Below are positions 26,587 through 34,711 of a DNA stretch of 64,000 nucleotides, piece after piece. Made by a program: the position numbers and the translations under genes. The notes under the pieces are model-generated. The model did no database searches. It saw nothing but the letters and a program-made list of their open reading frames with translations, and had not been told where the DNA came from. This DNA comes from Agromyces soli (lineage in GTDB: Bacteria; Actinomycetota; Actinomycetes; Actinomycetales; Microbacteriaceae). Each line of letters starts with the position of its first letter. Position 1 is the stretch's first letter. The stretch is taken from positions 2,170,001 through 2,234,000 of the forward strand of contig NZ_CP094533.1 in the NCBI RefSeq assembly GCF_022811605.1, read 5' to 3'.

Positions 26587-28065
26587 GTGACTTCAGAGGA
26601 AACCGTCGACGTCGTGCTCATCGGCGGGGGCATCATGAGCGCGACGCTCGGCTCCCTCATCTCCCGGCTCCAGCCGGACTGGAGCATCCGCGTGTACGAA
26701 CGCCTCGGCGAGGTCGCGCAGGAGTCCTCCAACGCGTGGAACAACGCGGGCACCGGCCACGCGGCGCTGTGCGAGCTGAACTACATGCCCGAGGCGGCCG
26801 ACGGCACGGTCACGCCCGAGAAGGCCGTCTCGATCAACGAGCAGTTCCAGATCAGCCGGCAGTACTGGGCCTACCTCGTCGAGCAAGGCGAGCTGCCCGA
26901 GCCGCACAACTTCATCAACTCGACCCCGCACATGACCTTCGTGCACGGGGCGGCGAACATCGAGTACCTGCGCAAGCGCGTCGCCGCGCTCGCCGACCAG
27001 CCGCTGTTCGCCGACCTGGAGTACACCGAGGACCTCGAGCGCATCGCCGAGTGGACCCCGCTGCTCGCGAAGAAGCGCAACCCGAAGCAGAAGGTCGCCG
27101 CGACGCGCATCGCCGCCGGCACCGACGTCGACTTCGGCGCCCTGACCCGCTACCTCTTCGACGACCTCGAGCGCCGCGGCGGCGAGGTCAACGTGAACCA
27201 CCAGGTCACCCGGCTGAAGCGCCGCAAGGACGGCAGCTGGCACCTGAAGCTCCGCCACCTCGTCGGCGGCACCCCGAAGACCGTCAACGCCCGCTTCGTC
27301 TTCGTCGGAGCCGGCGGCGGCGCCCTCGCACTGCTGCAGCACTCCGGCATCCCCGAGATCAAGGGCTTCGGCGGCTTCCCCATCTCCGGCCAGTTCCTGC
27401 GCACCACCGACCCCAAGATCGTCGCGCAGCACCAGGCCAAGGTCTACGGCAAGGCCGCGGTCGGCGCCCCGCCGATGTCGGTGCCGCACCTCGACACCCG
27501 CGTCGTCGACGGCGAGACGGCCCTGCTGTTCGGCCCCTACGCCGGCTTCACACCGAAGTTCCTGAAGACCTCGACCTGGTTCGACCTGCCCTTCTCGGTG
27601 CGGCTGCACAACCTCGGGCCGATGCTGCAGGTCGCCGTGCGCAACTTCGATCTCGTGAAGTACCTCGTCGGCGAGCTGCTCGCCAACCGCGAGAAGAAGA
27701 TGCAAGCGCTGCGCGAGTTCATGCCGACCGCGAAGACGGGCGACTGGGAGCTCATCACGGCCGGCCAGCGCGTGCAGGTCATGAAGAAGGACGGGGCCAA
27801 AGGCGGCGTGCTGCAGTTCGGCACCGAGGTCATCACGGGCGCCGACGGCACGATCGCCGGCCTGCTCGGCGCCTCGCCCGGCGCCTCGACCGCCGCGCCG
27901 ATCATGCTCGACCTGCTCGGGCGCTGCTTCCCCGAGCGCATGGCCGAGTGGGAGCCGAAGATCCGCGAGATGGTGCCGAGCTACGGCACCCGGCTGTCGG
28001 ACGACCCCGAGGTCGCCGCAGCGAGCCTCGCGGCGACGGCGAAGGCGCTGCACCTCAGCGCCTGA
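26587..28065 (+). CDS. mqo: Malate:quinone oxidoreductase
   Basis: The 492-residue flavoprotein oxidises malate to oxaloacetate and passes electrons to the quinone pool at the inner face of the membrane, as part of the TCA cycle. The N-terminal FAD site DVVLIGGGIMSATLG, SSNAWNNAGTGHAALCELNY, FVGAGGGALALLQHSGIPE, FGPYAGFTPKFLK and a C-terminal FGTEV...LLGASPGAST are hallmarks of Mqo. The length matches the family. GTG 26587 is preferred over GTG 26581 on promoter spacing (TAGACT, 6 nt, start). It is monocistronic. Confidence 0.95.
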   Translation: MTSEETVDVVLIGGGIMSATLGSLISRLQPDWSIRVYERLGEVAQESSNAWNNAGTGHAALCELNYMPEAADGTVTPEKAVSINEQFQISRQYWAYLVEQGELPEPHNFINSTPHMTFVHGAANIEYLRKRVAALADQPLFADLEYTEDLERIAEWTPLLAKKRNPKQKVAATRIAAGTDVDFGALTRYLFDDLERRGGEVNVNHQVTRLKRRKDGSWHLKLRHLVGGTPKTVNARFVFVGAGGGALALLQHSGIPEIKGFGGFPISGQFLRTTDPKIVAQHQAKVYGKAAVGAPPMSVPHLDTRVVDGETALLFGPYAGFTPKFLKTSTWFDLPFSVRLHNLGPMLQVAVRNFDLVKYLVGELLANREKKMQALREFMPTAKTGDWELITAGQRVQVMKKDGAKGGVLQFGTEVITGADGTIAGLLGASPGASTAAPIMLDLLGRCFPERMAEWEPKIREMVPSYGTRLSDDPEVAAASLAATAKALHLSA

Positions 28066-28096
28066 GCGTCGCCGCGCCCGCCGCCCCGACTGCGTC

Positions 28097-28135
28097 TTGC
28101 GCCGTGCGGGTCGAGCCTGCTAGCCTCGACCCGCA
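28097..28135 (+). promoter_or_regulatory. Promoter of the ABC-F gene, enclosed in an inverted repeat
   Basis: TTGCGC (28097-28102) and TAGCCT (28121-28126) are 18 bp apart. The perfect 11-bp inverted repeat TGCGGGTCGAG / CTCGACCCGCA (28105-28115 and 28125-28135) covers the -10 box and ends at the ATG of a two-codon upstream ORF. It may be an operator, or in RNA the mqo terminator. Transcription should start 2-3 nt before that ATG. Confidence 0.5.
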
Positions 28136-28144
28136 ATGATCTGA
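28136..28144 (+). CDS. Two-codon leader ORF (Met-Ile-stop)
   Basis: ATG-ATC-TGA lies just downstream of the predicted transcription start, so it would be read almost leaderless. Its stop codon overlaps the first bases of the terminator hairpin at 28143. A ribosome held here would cover the left arm of that hairpin and prevent termination. This is the design of ribosome-mediated attenuators that switch on antibiotic-resistance ABC-F genes. Translation has not been shown; the call rests on position. Confidence 0.4.
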   Translation: MI

Positions 28145-28198
28145 GCACATCCCTTCGTCCCGCGCCTGAGGCGCCGTCGACATCGGGTGTGCTCTTTT
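28143..28198 (+). terminator. Attenuator terminator in the ABC-F leader
   Basis: GAGCACA (28143-28149) pairs with TGTGCTC (28188-28194), extended by CCC/GGG after a one-base bulge and capped by an inner GCGCC-TGA-GGCGC stem. The hairpin is followed at once by TTTT (28195-28198). It is the most classical intrinsic terminator in the window and lies inside the 5' leader, 180 bp before the coding start, so it must be conditional. Confidence 0.65.
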
Positions 28199-28268
28199 CG
28201 TTGATCGCGACAGCGTTTCGCGCACCCCCACTGTCTCGGCAGATGCCCGGCGGGAGTCATCCCTTCGT

Positions 28269-28379
28269 CCCGGGGTCGCCGCGATCGCGACCGCCGATCG
28301 CCGTACCGCGCCGACGCGCGTGCGGTCCGGCCGACGCGCCAGCGGCGACCCCGGGGCACCTTCGCGAACGGGGGTCGCC
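28269..28379 (+). promoter_or_regulatory. Mutually exclusive hairpins before the ABC-F start codon
   Basis: The segment GGCGACCCCGGG (28344-28355) can pair with CCCGGGGTCGCC at 28269-28280 (12 bp), or its first nine bases can pair with GGGGTCGCC at 28371-28379. The second pairing buries the G-rich ribosome site directly before the TTG start at 28381; the first would free it. A 14-bp direct repeat beginning CATCCCTTCGTCCC (28148 and 28258) links this part to the terminator hairpin. Together they look like a two-stage transcriptional and translational switch. Confidence 0.45.
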
Positions 28380-28380
28380 C

Positions 28381-30066
28381 TTGACCGTCCATCACTCCAC
28401 CAACTCCTATCTCCGTGCCGAGCACCTCTCGGCCGGCTACGCGGATCGCGACGTGCTGCGCGATCTCGACTTCACCGTCTCTCCCGGGCAGCGGCTCGGC
28501 CTCATCGGCGAGAACGGCGTCGGCAAGTCCACCCTGCTGCGGGTGCTCGCGGGCGAGGCGCCCGCGCAGCTGCAGGCCGATGGCCGGCTCACCCGTCCGG
28601 CCCGGATCGGGCTTCTCCTGCAGGAGCTTCCCTTCGCCGACGACGAGCGCATCGACGACGTCATCGAGGCGCGCATCGCCGAGGTGCGCGGCATCGAGCG
28701 CGAGCTGGATGCCGCGGCCGCCGCGCTCGTCGAGGCCACGCCGGCGGCCGAGGGCCGCTACGCCGCCGCGCTCGACGCGGCCGAACGGGCCGAGGTCTGG
28801 TCCGTCGACGCCCGGCGCGACGAGCTCCTCGACGGGCTCGGCGTCTCCGGCATCGGCCTCGACCGTCGCATCGGCGAGATGTCGGGCGGGCAGCGCAGCC
28901 GCTTCGCCCTCGCGGCGCTGCTGCTCGGCGCGCCCGACGCGCTGCTGCTCGACGAGCCGACGAACCACCTCGACGACACCGCGGCCGAGTTCCTGGAGGC
29001 GCGCCTGCGCGCCTGGCGCGGGCCGGTCGTCTTCGCCAGCCACGACCGGGAGTTCCTCGACCGGGTCGCGACGGGCCTGCTCGACCTCGACCCGGCGCAG
29101 TCCGCCGCCGGCGTGCCGCTCGACGCGTCGGGCGGCACGGTGTTCGGCGGCTCGTTCAGCGCGTATCTCGACGCCAAGGCCGATGCGCGCGTGCGTTGGC
29201 AGCGGCAGTACGAGGCGGAGCAGGGCGAGCTGCGGGCGCTCCGCGAGGCCGTGCGCGAGACCGCGCGGAACGTGTCGCACCGGCGGGGCCCCACCGACAA
29301 CGACAAGTTCATCACCAAGTTCAAGCAGGGACGCACCGACTCCGCGATCGCACGTCGGGTGCACAACGCCGAACTGCGACTCGAGACGCTCGAGCGGGAG
29401 CAGCTGCGCAAGCCGCCCGCCGCGCTGGAGTTCACCGGCATCCCGACCGGTGCGCAGGCGCTCGGCGAGGAGGGCGGACCGCTCATCCAGCTCGCCGGGG
29501 CGACGGTCGGCGAGCGATTGCGGCTCGAGACCTTCCGGGTGGAGGCGCTCGACCGCGTGCTGATCACCGGGGCGAACGGCGCCGGCAAGTCGACGCTGCT
29601 CGGCCTGCTCGCCGGTCGGATCGCGCCGGACGCCGGCACGGTGCGCCGTCGCCGAGGGCTCCGGGTCGGTCTCCTCGAGCAGGACGTCCGTTTCGAGGAC
29701 CCGGATGCCTCGCCGCGAGCGCTCTACGAGCGGGTGCTGGGGGAGCAGCGGGCGGCGCTCGTGCCGCTGCCGAGCCTCGGCCTCGTGCCCAGGCGGGACC
29801 TCGACCGTCCGATCGGCGGGCTGTCCGTCGGGCAGCAGCGCCGGCTCGCGCTCGCCCTCGTGATCGCGAAGCCGCCGCACGTGTTCCTGCTCGACGAGCC
29901 GACGAACCACCTCTCGCTCGCGCTCGCGACGGAGCTCGAGGCGGCGCTCGGCGGATACCCGGGGGCCGTGCTCATCGCGAGTCACGACCGCTGGATGCGC
30001 CGGCGGTGGGCGGGGGAGGAGCTGCGGCTCGCCGCCGGCCGGCCGCTCGACCGCGCGGCTGTCTGA
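28381..30066 (+). CDS. ABC-F family ATPase
   Basis: The 561-residue soluble protein has two ABC domains and no membrane domain. The first has GENGVGKSTLL (about 43), MSGGQRSRFALAALLL and LLDEPTNHLDD; the second has GANGAGKSTLL (about 397), LSVGQQRRLALALV and LLDEPTNHLS. The inter-domain linker (about 270-370) is rich in Arg, Lys and Glu, as in ribosome-binding ABC-F proteins. ABC-F factors act at the ribosomal E site, and some dislodge macrolides, lincosamides or pleuromutilins. The long attenuator leader suggests a resistance type. The start is TTG 28381, the first plausible start before LRAEHLSAGY. Confidence 0.88.
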   Translation: MTVHHSTNSYLRAEHLSAGYADRDVLRDLDFTVSPGQRLGLIGENGVGKSTLLRVLAGEAPAQLQADGRLTRPARIGLLLQELPFADDERIDDVIEARIAEVRGIERELDAAAAALVEATPAAEGRYAAALDAAERAEVWSVDARRDELLDGLGVSGIGLDRRIGEMSGGQRSRFALAALLLGAPDALLLDEPTNHLDDTAAEFLEARLRAWRGPVVFASHDREFLDRVATGLLDLDPAQSAAGVPLDASGGTVFGGSFSAYLDAKADARVRWQRQYEAEQGELRALREAVRETARNVSHRRGPTDNDKFITKFKQGRTDSAIARRVHNAELRLETLEREQLRKPPAALEFTGIPTGAQALGEEGGPLIQLAGATVGERLRLETFRVEALDRVLITGANGAGKSTLLGLLAGRIAPDAGTVRRRRGLRVGLLEQDVRFEDPDASPRALYERVLGEQRAALVPLPSLGLVPRRDLDRPIGGLSVGQQRRLALALVIAKPPHVFLLDEPTNHLSLALATELEAALGGYPGAVLIASHDRWMRRRWAGEELRLAAGRPLDRAAV

Positions 30067-30080
30067 TCCCGCAGCCCCAA

Positions 30081-30122
30081 CCCAGGGTTGCCCGACTTTC
30101 ATGAAAGTCGGGCAACCCTGGG
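30081..30122. terminator. Perfect 42-bp palindrome after the ABC-F gene
   Basis: The two 21-bp arms (30081-30101 and 30102-30122) are exact reverse complements with no spacer; the centre reads TTTCATGAAA. It lies 15 bp after the ABC-F stop and about 20 bp before the promoter of the next gene. As RNA it folds into one long hairpin, so termination is the likely role. There is no T-run. Confidence 0.6.
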
Positions 30123-30141
30123 CCGGGCCGGGCCGGCGGGG

Positions 30142-30176
30142 TTGCGGATGCATCGAAGATATGTTCGAATATGGGC
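30142..30176 (+). promoter_or_regulatory. LexA-controlled leaderless promoter (SOS box)
   Basis: TCGAAG-ATAT-GTTCGA (30153-30168) matches the actinobacterial SOS box TCGAAC-N4-GTTCGA at 11 of 12 positions. TTGCGG (30142-30147) and TCGAAT (30165-30170) are 17 bp apart and could be -35 and -10, with ATG 30177 six bases downstream. The box would lie across the promoter, so LexA binding would block transcription directly. Confidence 0.65.
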
Positions 30177-31304
30177 ATGCGGTGGAGCGGGCAGGAACTC
30201 GAGGTCGAGCAGGGCTCGACGCTGCCGGGGCTCGCCAAGCTGAGCAGCCTCGTGCGATCGGTGCAGACGCCCGAGTTCGCCGGGGTGACCTTCCACGAGG
30301 TGCTCGCGAAGTCCGCGTTGAACAAGGTGCCGGGGTCGTCGTCGATGCCGTTCGGGTGGACGATCAACCCGTACCGCGGCTGCTCGCACGCCTGCGTCTA
30401 CTGCTTCGCGAGGCCGACCCACACCTACCTCGACCTCGACGCCGGCGACGACTTCGACCGGCAGATCGTCGTCAAGGTGAACGTCGCCGAGGTGCTGCGC
30501 AAAGAGCTGACGCGGCCCTCCTGGCGGCACGAGCCGGTCGCCCTCGGCACGAACACCGATCCCTACCAGCGCGCCGAGGGGCGCTACGAACTCATGCCGG
30601 GCATCATCGAGGCGCTCGCCGACAGCGGCACCCCGATCAGCGTGCTGACGAAGGGCACGCTGCTCCGTCGTGATCTGCCGTTGCTCGCCCGCGCCGCCGA
30701 ACGGGTGCCCGTCGATCTCGCGATGTCGATCGCCGTGTACGACCACGAGCTGCAGCAGGCCGTCGAGCCCGGCACGCCCAGCACGAAGGCCAGGCTGGCC
30801 ACGGTCACGGCCATCCGCGAGGCGGGCTTCGACTGCACCGTGTTCCTCATGCCGATCCTGCCCGACCTCACCGACACCCGTGCCCACCTCGACGAGGCGC
30901 TGCGGCAGATCAAGGCGGCCGGGGCCACCTCCGTGCTGCACGGGGCGCTGCACCTCCGGCCCGGGGTCAAGCCCTGGTTCATGCAATGGCTCGAGGCGCA
31001 CCACCCCGAGCTCGTGCCGAAGTACCGGTCGATGTACTACGGCACGAACAGCTATGCGCCGAAGGCGTACCGGCAGTGGCTCGGGGCGCGCATCAGGCCG
31101 ATGATCCGCGCACACGGATTGCGCTACGGCAGCGAAGACCCGGTCACCGGGGGCGTGCGCTCCTCCGCCCTGGCCTCGGTTCGGTCTGCGCCCGCGGCCC
31201 ACGGGCTCGACGCCCCCGGCCGCTTCGCCGGCCCGCAGCTCGCCGCCACCCCGTCGGCGGGCGCGGCGGCGCGTCCGAATCCGGTCGGCGACACGCTGTT
31301 CTGA
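30177..31304 (+). CDS. Rv2578c-family radical SAM protein
   Basis: The 375-residue protein carries the 4Fe-4S motif CxxxCxxC in GCSHACVYCFARP (cysteines at about 69, 73 and 76), followed by DAGDDFDRQIVVKVN, GTNTDPYQRAEGRYELMPGIIEAL and VLTKGTLLRRDLPLL. These are features of SplB-like radical SAM proteins known from the Rv2578c family. ATG 30177 gives an N-terminus starting MRWSGQ and fits the leaderless promoter; ATG 30171 is an alternative. The SOS box upstream indicates induction by DNA damage, fitting a nucleic-acid repair or modification role. The substrate is unknown. Confidence 0.85.
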   Translation: MRWSGQELEVEQGSTLPGLAKLSSLVRSVQTPEFAGVTFHEVLAKSALNKVPGSSSMPFGWTINPYRGCSHACVYCFARPTHTYLDLDAGDDFDRQIVVKVNVAEVLRKELTRPSWRHEPVALGTNTDPYQRAEGRYELMPGIIEALADSGTPISVLTKGTLLRRDLPLLARAAERVPVDLAMSIAVYDHELQQAVEPGTPSTKARLATVTAIREAGFDCTVFLMPILPDLTDTRAHLDEALRQIKAAGATSVLHGALHLRPGVKPWFMQWLEAHHPELVPKYRSMYYGTNSYAPKAYRQWLGARIRPMIRAHGLRYGSEDPVTGGVRSSALASVRSAPAAHGLDAPGRFAGPQLAATPSAGAAARPNPVGDTLF

Positions 31305-31401
31305 GCCTCAGATGCGCGACATCGCGCCCGCGCCCTGCGGTACTCTCGCTGCAGCCCGTCGATTTTCCCTGCGCTCGACGGTGCGTTCGGGAGGTGCGGC
31401 G

Positions 31402-32772
31402 ATGACCCATGGCTTGCCCGCACCATTGACGCGCGCGGCCGAGCACCGCGCGCTCATCAACGCAGGCCATTCCGCGGCCTTCGTCTGCCTGTCCGTGGGC
31501 ATCGCCATCGGCATCCTCGCCGGTCTCTACCTGGGCGCGACGAACGGGTGGATCGGTGCGGCCCTCGTCGCCGCGCAGGCCGCGGCGCTCGCGGTGCACG
31601 CGGTGCGGCCGAACCTCCTCACCGCGCTCGTCGCGCTCGTGGCCGGCACCGCGAGCGTGTTCCTGCTCGTGCCGATCCTGAGCGGCTCGGGCGCCTTCGA
31701 GACGACGAACAACAGCATCTCGGCGCTGCCGAGGGTCGCCCTCGTCCTCATCGGCGGCGCGGCCAGCGGCACCTGGTGGGTGATCGGCTGGGCCGGCGCC
31801 GGCTGGCTCTTCGGCGAGCTCGCCACCGTCGTCGGGGCCGCGATGATCGGCACGGTGTGGGTCCCGAACCTCGCCGCCGCCTTCGCGCTCGCCATCGTCG
31901 TCCTGGTCCGCGGTTTCGACGGGCTCAACCGGCGGTTCAACGGCCGCGCGCGGCCCGGTCCGGCCGCCGGCGGGGAACCGACGGCCGCCGCCATGCGTCG
32001 CGACTTCGCGCTCCGCGCCTCCGTGCGGCTGAACGAGCTCGCGCTGCACCACCTGACCATGGTCGCCGCGGCCGGCTCCGGCACGATCGACGACCGCTTG
32101 CGCCAGGAGATCGACCGAGAACTCAGCCTCGCGATCGGTCCGGACTGGGCGGCGTCGATCGCCGAGCGCGGCGGCGCGCGAACCGGCGAGCCCGGTTCCG
32201 GGGCCGGCTCGCCCGACTCCGGCCCGGCCCCCGCCGAGGGGCTCTCGTCGAGTGCGCCGGCTCTTCGCTCGGGCCCGGGCGCGTCACCGACGGTGCCACC
32301 GCGGGTCGGCCCGAGCGGGGCGCGCAGCGAGCCCCACGCACCCGCAGCGGCCGACGACGCCCGGAGCGCTGCGCCCGGCGGATTCGCCGAGGTGCTGCCG
32401 ACGGCGCACGAGGCGGCCAGCAACGGCGGCCTCGCGGTGCGGGTGAGCGGAGCGCTGGCACAGCTCGCCCAGCTCGCCCCCTCCCGGCTCGAGGCGCTCG
32501 ACTCCGCCGTCGCCCAGTGCCTCGTCAACGTCGTGCGGCACGCCGGCGTGTCCTCGGCCGAGGTCATGATCGGTGGCGGGACCGACGAGCTCACCGTCGC
32601 CGTCATCGACACCGGCGTCGGTTTCGACGAATCGCGCGTGCCCGCCGACCGGATCGGTCTGCGGACCTCGATCCGGGCCCGCGTCGAGCACGAGGGCGGC
32701 ACGGTGCGGCTCTGGTCGAAACCCGGCGTCGGCACCACCATCGTGCTCACGATGCCGAGGGCGGAGCGATGA
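31402..32772 (+). CDS. Membrane protein with C-terminal histidine-kinase-type ATPase domain
   Basis: The 456-residue protein has about five or six membrane helices (residues 20-180), a low-complexity Pro/Ser/Ala linker (about 250-330), and a HATPase_c domain with CLVNVVRHAG (N-box-like), VIDTGVGFDESRVPADRIGLRTSI and GTTIVLTMP. No HisKA dimerisation helix with a phospho-accepting His precedes it clearly, so kinase activity is uncertain. ATG 31402 is chosen for GGGAGG at 31389-31394. It overlaps the next gene by ATGA, and the two probably act as a membrane complex. Confidence 0.72.
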   Translation: MTHGLPAPLTRAAEHRALINAGHSAAFVCLSVGIAIGILAGLYLGATNGWIGAALVAAQAAALAVHAVRPNLLTALVALVAGTASVFLLVPILSGSGAFETTNNSISALPRVALVLIGGAASGTWWVIGWAGAGWLFGELATVVGAAMIGTVWVPNLAAAFALAIVVLVRGFDGLNRRFNGRARPGPAAGGEPTAAAMRRDFALRASVRLNELALHHLTMVAAAGSGTIDDRLRQEIDRELSLAIGPDWAASIAERGGARTGEPGSGAGSPDSGPAPAEGLSSSAPALRSGPGASPTVPPRVGPSGARSEPHAPAAADDARSAAPGGFAEVLPTAHEAASNGGLAVRVSGALAQLAQLAPSRLEALDSAVAQCLVNVVRHAGVSSAEVMIGGGTDELTVAVIDTGVGFDESRVPADRIGLRTSIRARVEHEGGTVRLWSKPGVGTTIVLTMPRAER

Positions 32773-33938
32773 GCGGCAGATTCAGCCTCACCCAGCAGGA
32801 GGCCGATCCGATCGGGGGCGGCACGGCAGCCCCGCTCGTGGCGATCGGCGCCGGCACCGCCGTCGCCATCTCCGTCGTGTCGACCTTCGCGCATCGCGCC
32901 GAGATCGTCTCGCCGTTCGCGGCGGTCCTCGGCATCCTGCTCCTCGTGGCGGCCGCGATCGCGCTCGTGACCGGCATCCTCCCCTCGCGGGGGAGCTTCG
33001 CGAGCGAACGGGTCTGGCTCGTGGTGACGATCGCGACCGCCGCCGCGGTCGCCGAGTACGTCAGCACCATGGGCAACGACGCCGTGCTCTACGACGACTA
33101 CGGGCCGATCACCATCGGCGTGCTCCTGCTCTGCATGGCCCCCTACGCGAGCTGGGCGGCGCTGCTCATCGCCGCCGGCCTCTCCTCGGGCGTCCTCGCG
33201 ATCCTCGTGGCCGGCAACGCTGCGGCCGCGAGTGTCTCGCAGCCCGTCGCCTCCCTGGTGCTCGTCGGCTCGGTCGCCATCGTCGCGCTCGCGGCCGCGG
33301 GCGCCTCGTACTCCTACTCGATCGTCGGCTCGATCCTGCGCTGGCAGCGCGAGGTCAACCGGGAGGCGCTCGAACAGGAGGTCGCCGAGGAGCCGGCCGA
33401 TGCCGAACCGTTCTCGGGCCCGACCATCGGCGGGTCGCCGCGCGTCGCCCTCGTCGCCCGCGAGGTGCTGCCGTTCCTCGCCTCGGTGGTCGCCGCCGAG
33501 CGCCTCTCCGTCGCCGACGTCGACCGCGCCCGCGAGCTCGCCGAAGGGGTGCAGGCGGCGATGAAGGCGGGCATCGAGGCGACCTGGCTCGACGATCTCG
33601 CCGACGCGCTGCGATCCGGCGGCACCGGACCGGGGATCGAGATGCTCGTCGACGACCCGAGCGGCGCCGCGGCCCGGCTCTCGAGCGATCAGCGCACCGC
33701 GCTCACCGCGATCATCTCCTGGCTCGGCGGCAGCACCCGCTCGTCCGAGGTGCGGGTCGCCGTCGTCGAGGGGGCCGGCGCCGGTCGCATCGAGGTCACC
33801 GCGATTCCCGCGCAGGGACCGCCCCGCCACCGCGACCTCGAGCGGATCGTGGCCATCGCCCGTGCGGTCGGGTACCGCACCGAGTCGATGATCTCGCGGG
33901 AGCGTACGATCGTCGAGTTGAACTACCCCGTCGGCTGA
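32769..33938 (+). CDS. Membrane protein coupled to the HATPase protein, function unknown
   Basis: The 389-residue protein has about six membrane helices (residues 22-195) and a cytoplasmic region of ~190 residues. That region contains LVAREVLPFLASVVAAERLSV and LSSDQRTALTAIISWLGG, which look like the helical dimerisation and ATPase-like half of a two-component sensor, but I see no intact nucleotide-binding boxes. The size and layout mirror the preceding protein, suggesting a duplicated, degenerate partner. The pair has no response regulator beside it; thymidine kinase follows 56 bp downstream. Confidence 0.6.
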   Translation: MSGRFSLTQQEADPIGGGTAAPLVAIGAGTAVAISVVSTFAHRAEIVSPFAAVLGILLLVAAAIALVTGILPSRGSFASERVWLVVTIATAAAVAEYVSTMGNDAVLYDDYGPITIGVLLLCMAPYASWAALLIAAGLSSGVLAILVAGNAAAASVSQPVASLVLVGSVAIVALAAAGASYSYSIVGSILRWQREVNREALEQEVAEEPADAEPFSGPTIGGSPRVALVAREVLPFLASVVAAERLSVADVDRARELAEGVQAAMKAGIEATWLDDLADALRSGGTGPGIEMLVDDPSGAAARLSSDQRTALTAIISWLGGSTRSSEVRVAVVEGAGAGRIEVTAIPAQGPPRHRDLERIVAIARAVGYRTESMISRERTIVELNYPVG

Positions 33939-33994
33939 GCGCCGAACCCCGATTCGCCGGCGCCGCCGGCCCGTCCCCTCCTGGAGGCAGCCCC

Positions 33995-34645
33995 GTGGCC
34001 AAGCTCTACTTCCGCTACGGCGCCATGAACTCGGGCAAGTCGACAGCGCTCCTGCAGGCCGCCTTCAACTACGAGGAGCGCGGCCACCGGGTGGTGCTCG
34101 CGAAGCCGGCGGTGGACACGAAGGGCGATCGCGAGATCATCTCCCGGCTCGGCGTGACCCGCGAGGTCGACTTCACGATCTCGCCCACCGAAGCGGTGCG
34201 CGAGGTCTTCGAGCAGCACCGGGTGCGCAGCGGCAAGGTCGACCGGGCGGGCCGCGACGTCAGCTGCCTGCTCATCGACGAAGCGCAGTTCCTCACCTCG
34301 GAGCAGGTCGACGATCTGCTCCGCATCGCCCTCCTCGACGGCATCCCCGTCCTCGCCTACGGCATCCGCACCGACTTCCAGACCGTCGCGTTCCCCGGCA
34401 GCCGCCGGCTCCTCGAAGTGTCGCACAGCCTCGAGGAGCTGAAGACGATCTGCCGCTGCGGGCGCAAGGCCATCTTCAACGGGCGGCGGATCGGCGGTCG
34501 CTACGTCTTCGACGGCGACCAGGTCGCGATCGACACTTCCGCCGGCCCCGTCGGCGACGGGGCCGAGGTCGAGGTCGAGTACGAGTCCCTGTGCGGGGTC
34601 TGCTACCTGCAGGAGTCCGGTGGGGTGCTGAACGGCCGCCACTGA
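33995..34645 (+). CDS. tdk: Thymidine kinase
   Basis: The 216-residue type II thymidine kinase phosphorylates thymidine to dTMP in the salvage pathway. It has the P-loop GAMNSGKST (about 9-17), the Walker B-type LLIDEAQFL, the lasso region GIRTDFQTVAFPGSRRLLE, and the structural zinc cysteines in CRCGRKAIFNGR and CGVCYLQ. GTG 33995 is supported by GGAGG at 33983-33987. The related enzyme thymidylate kinase (tmk) is encoded at 62087. Confidence 0.95.
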   Translation: MAKLYFRYGAMNSGKSTALLQAAFNYEERGHRVVLAKPAVDTKGDREIISRLGVTREVDFTISPTEAVREVFEQHRVRSGKVDRAGRDVSCLLIDEAQFLTSEQVDDLLRIALLDGIPVLAYGIRTDFQTVAFPGSRRLLEVSHSLEELKTICRCGRKAIFNGRRIGGRYVFDGDQVAIDTSAGPVGDGAEVEVEYESLCGVCYLQESGGVLNGRH

Positions 34646-34711
34646 CGCGACGGCCGTGACGTGGGGGCAGATCCGCGGCAGGATGGAAGCACGCCGAGAT
34701 CGGAGGCCCCA

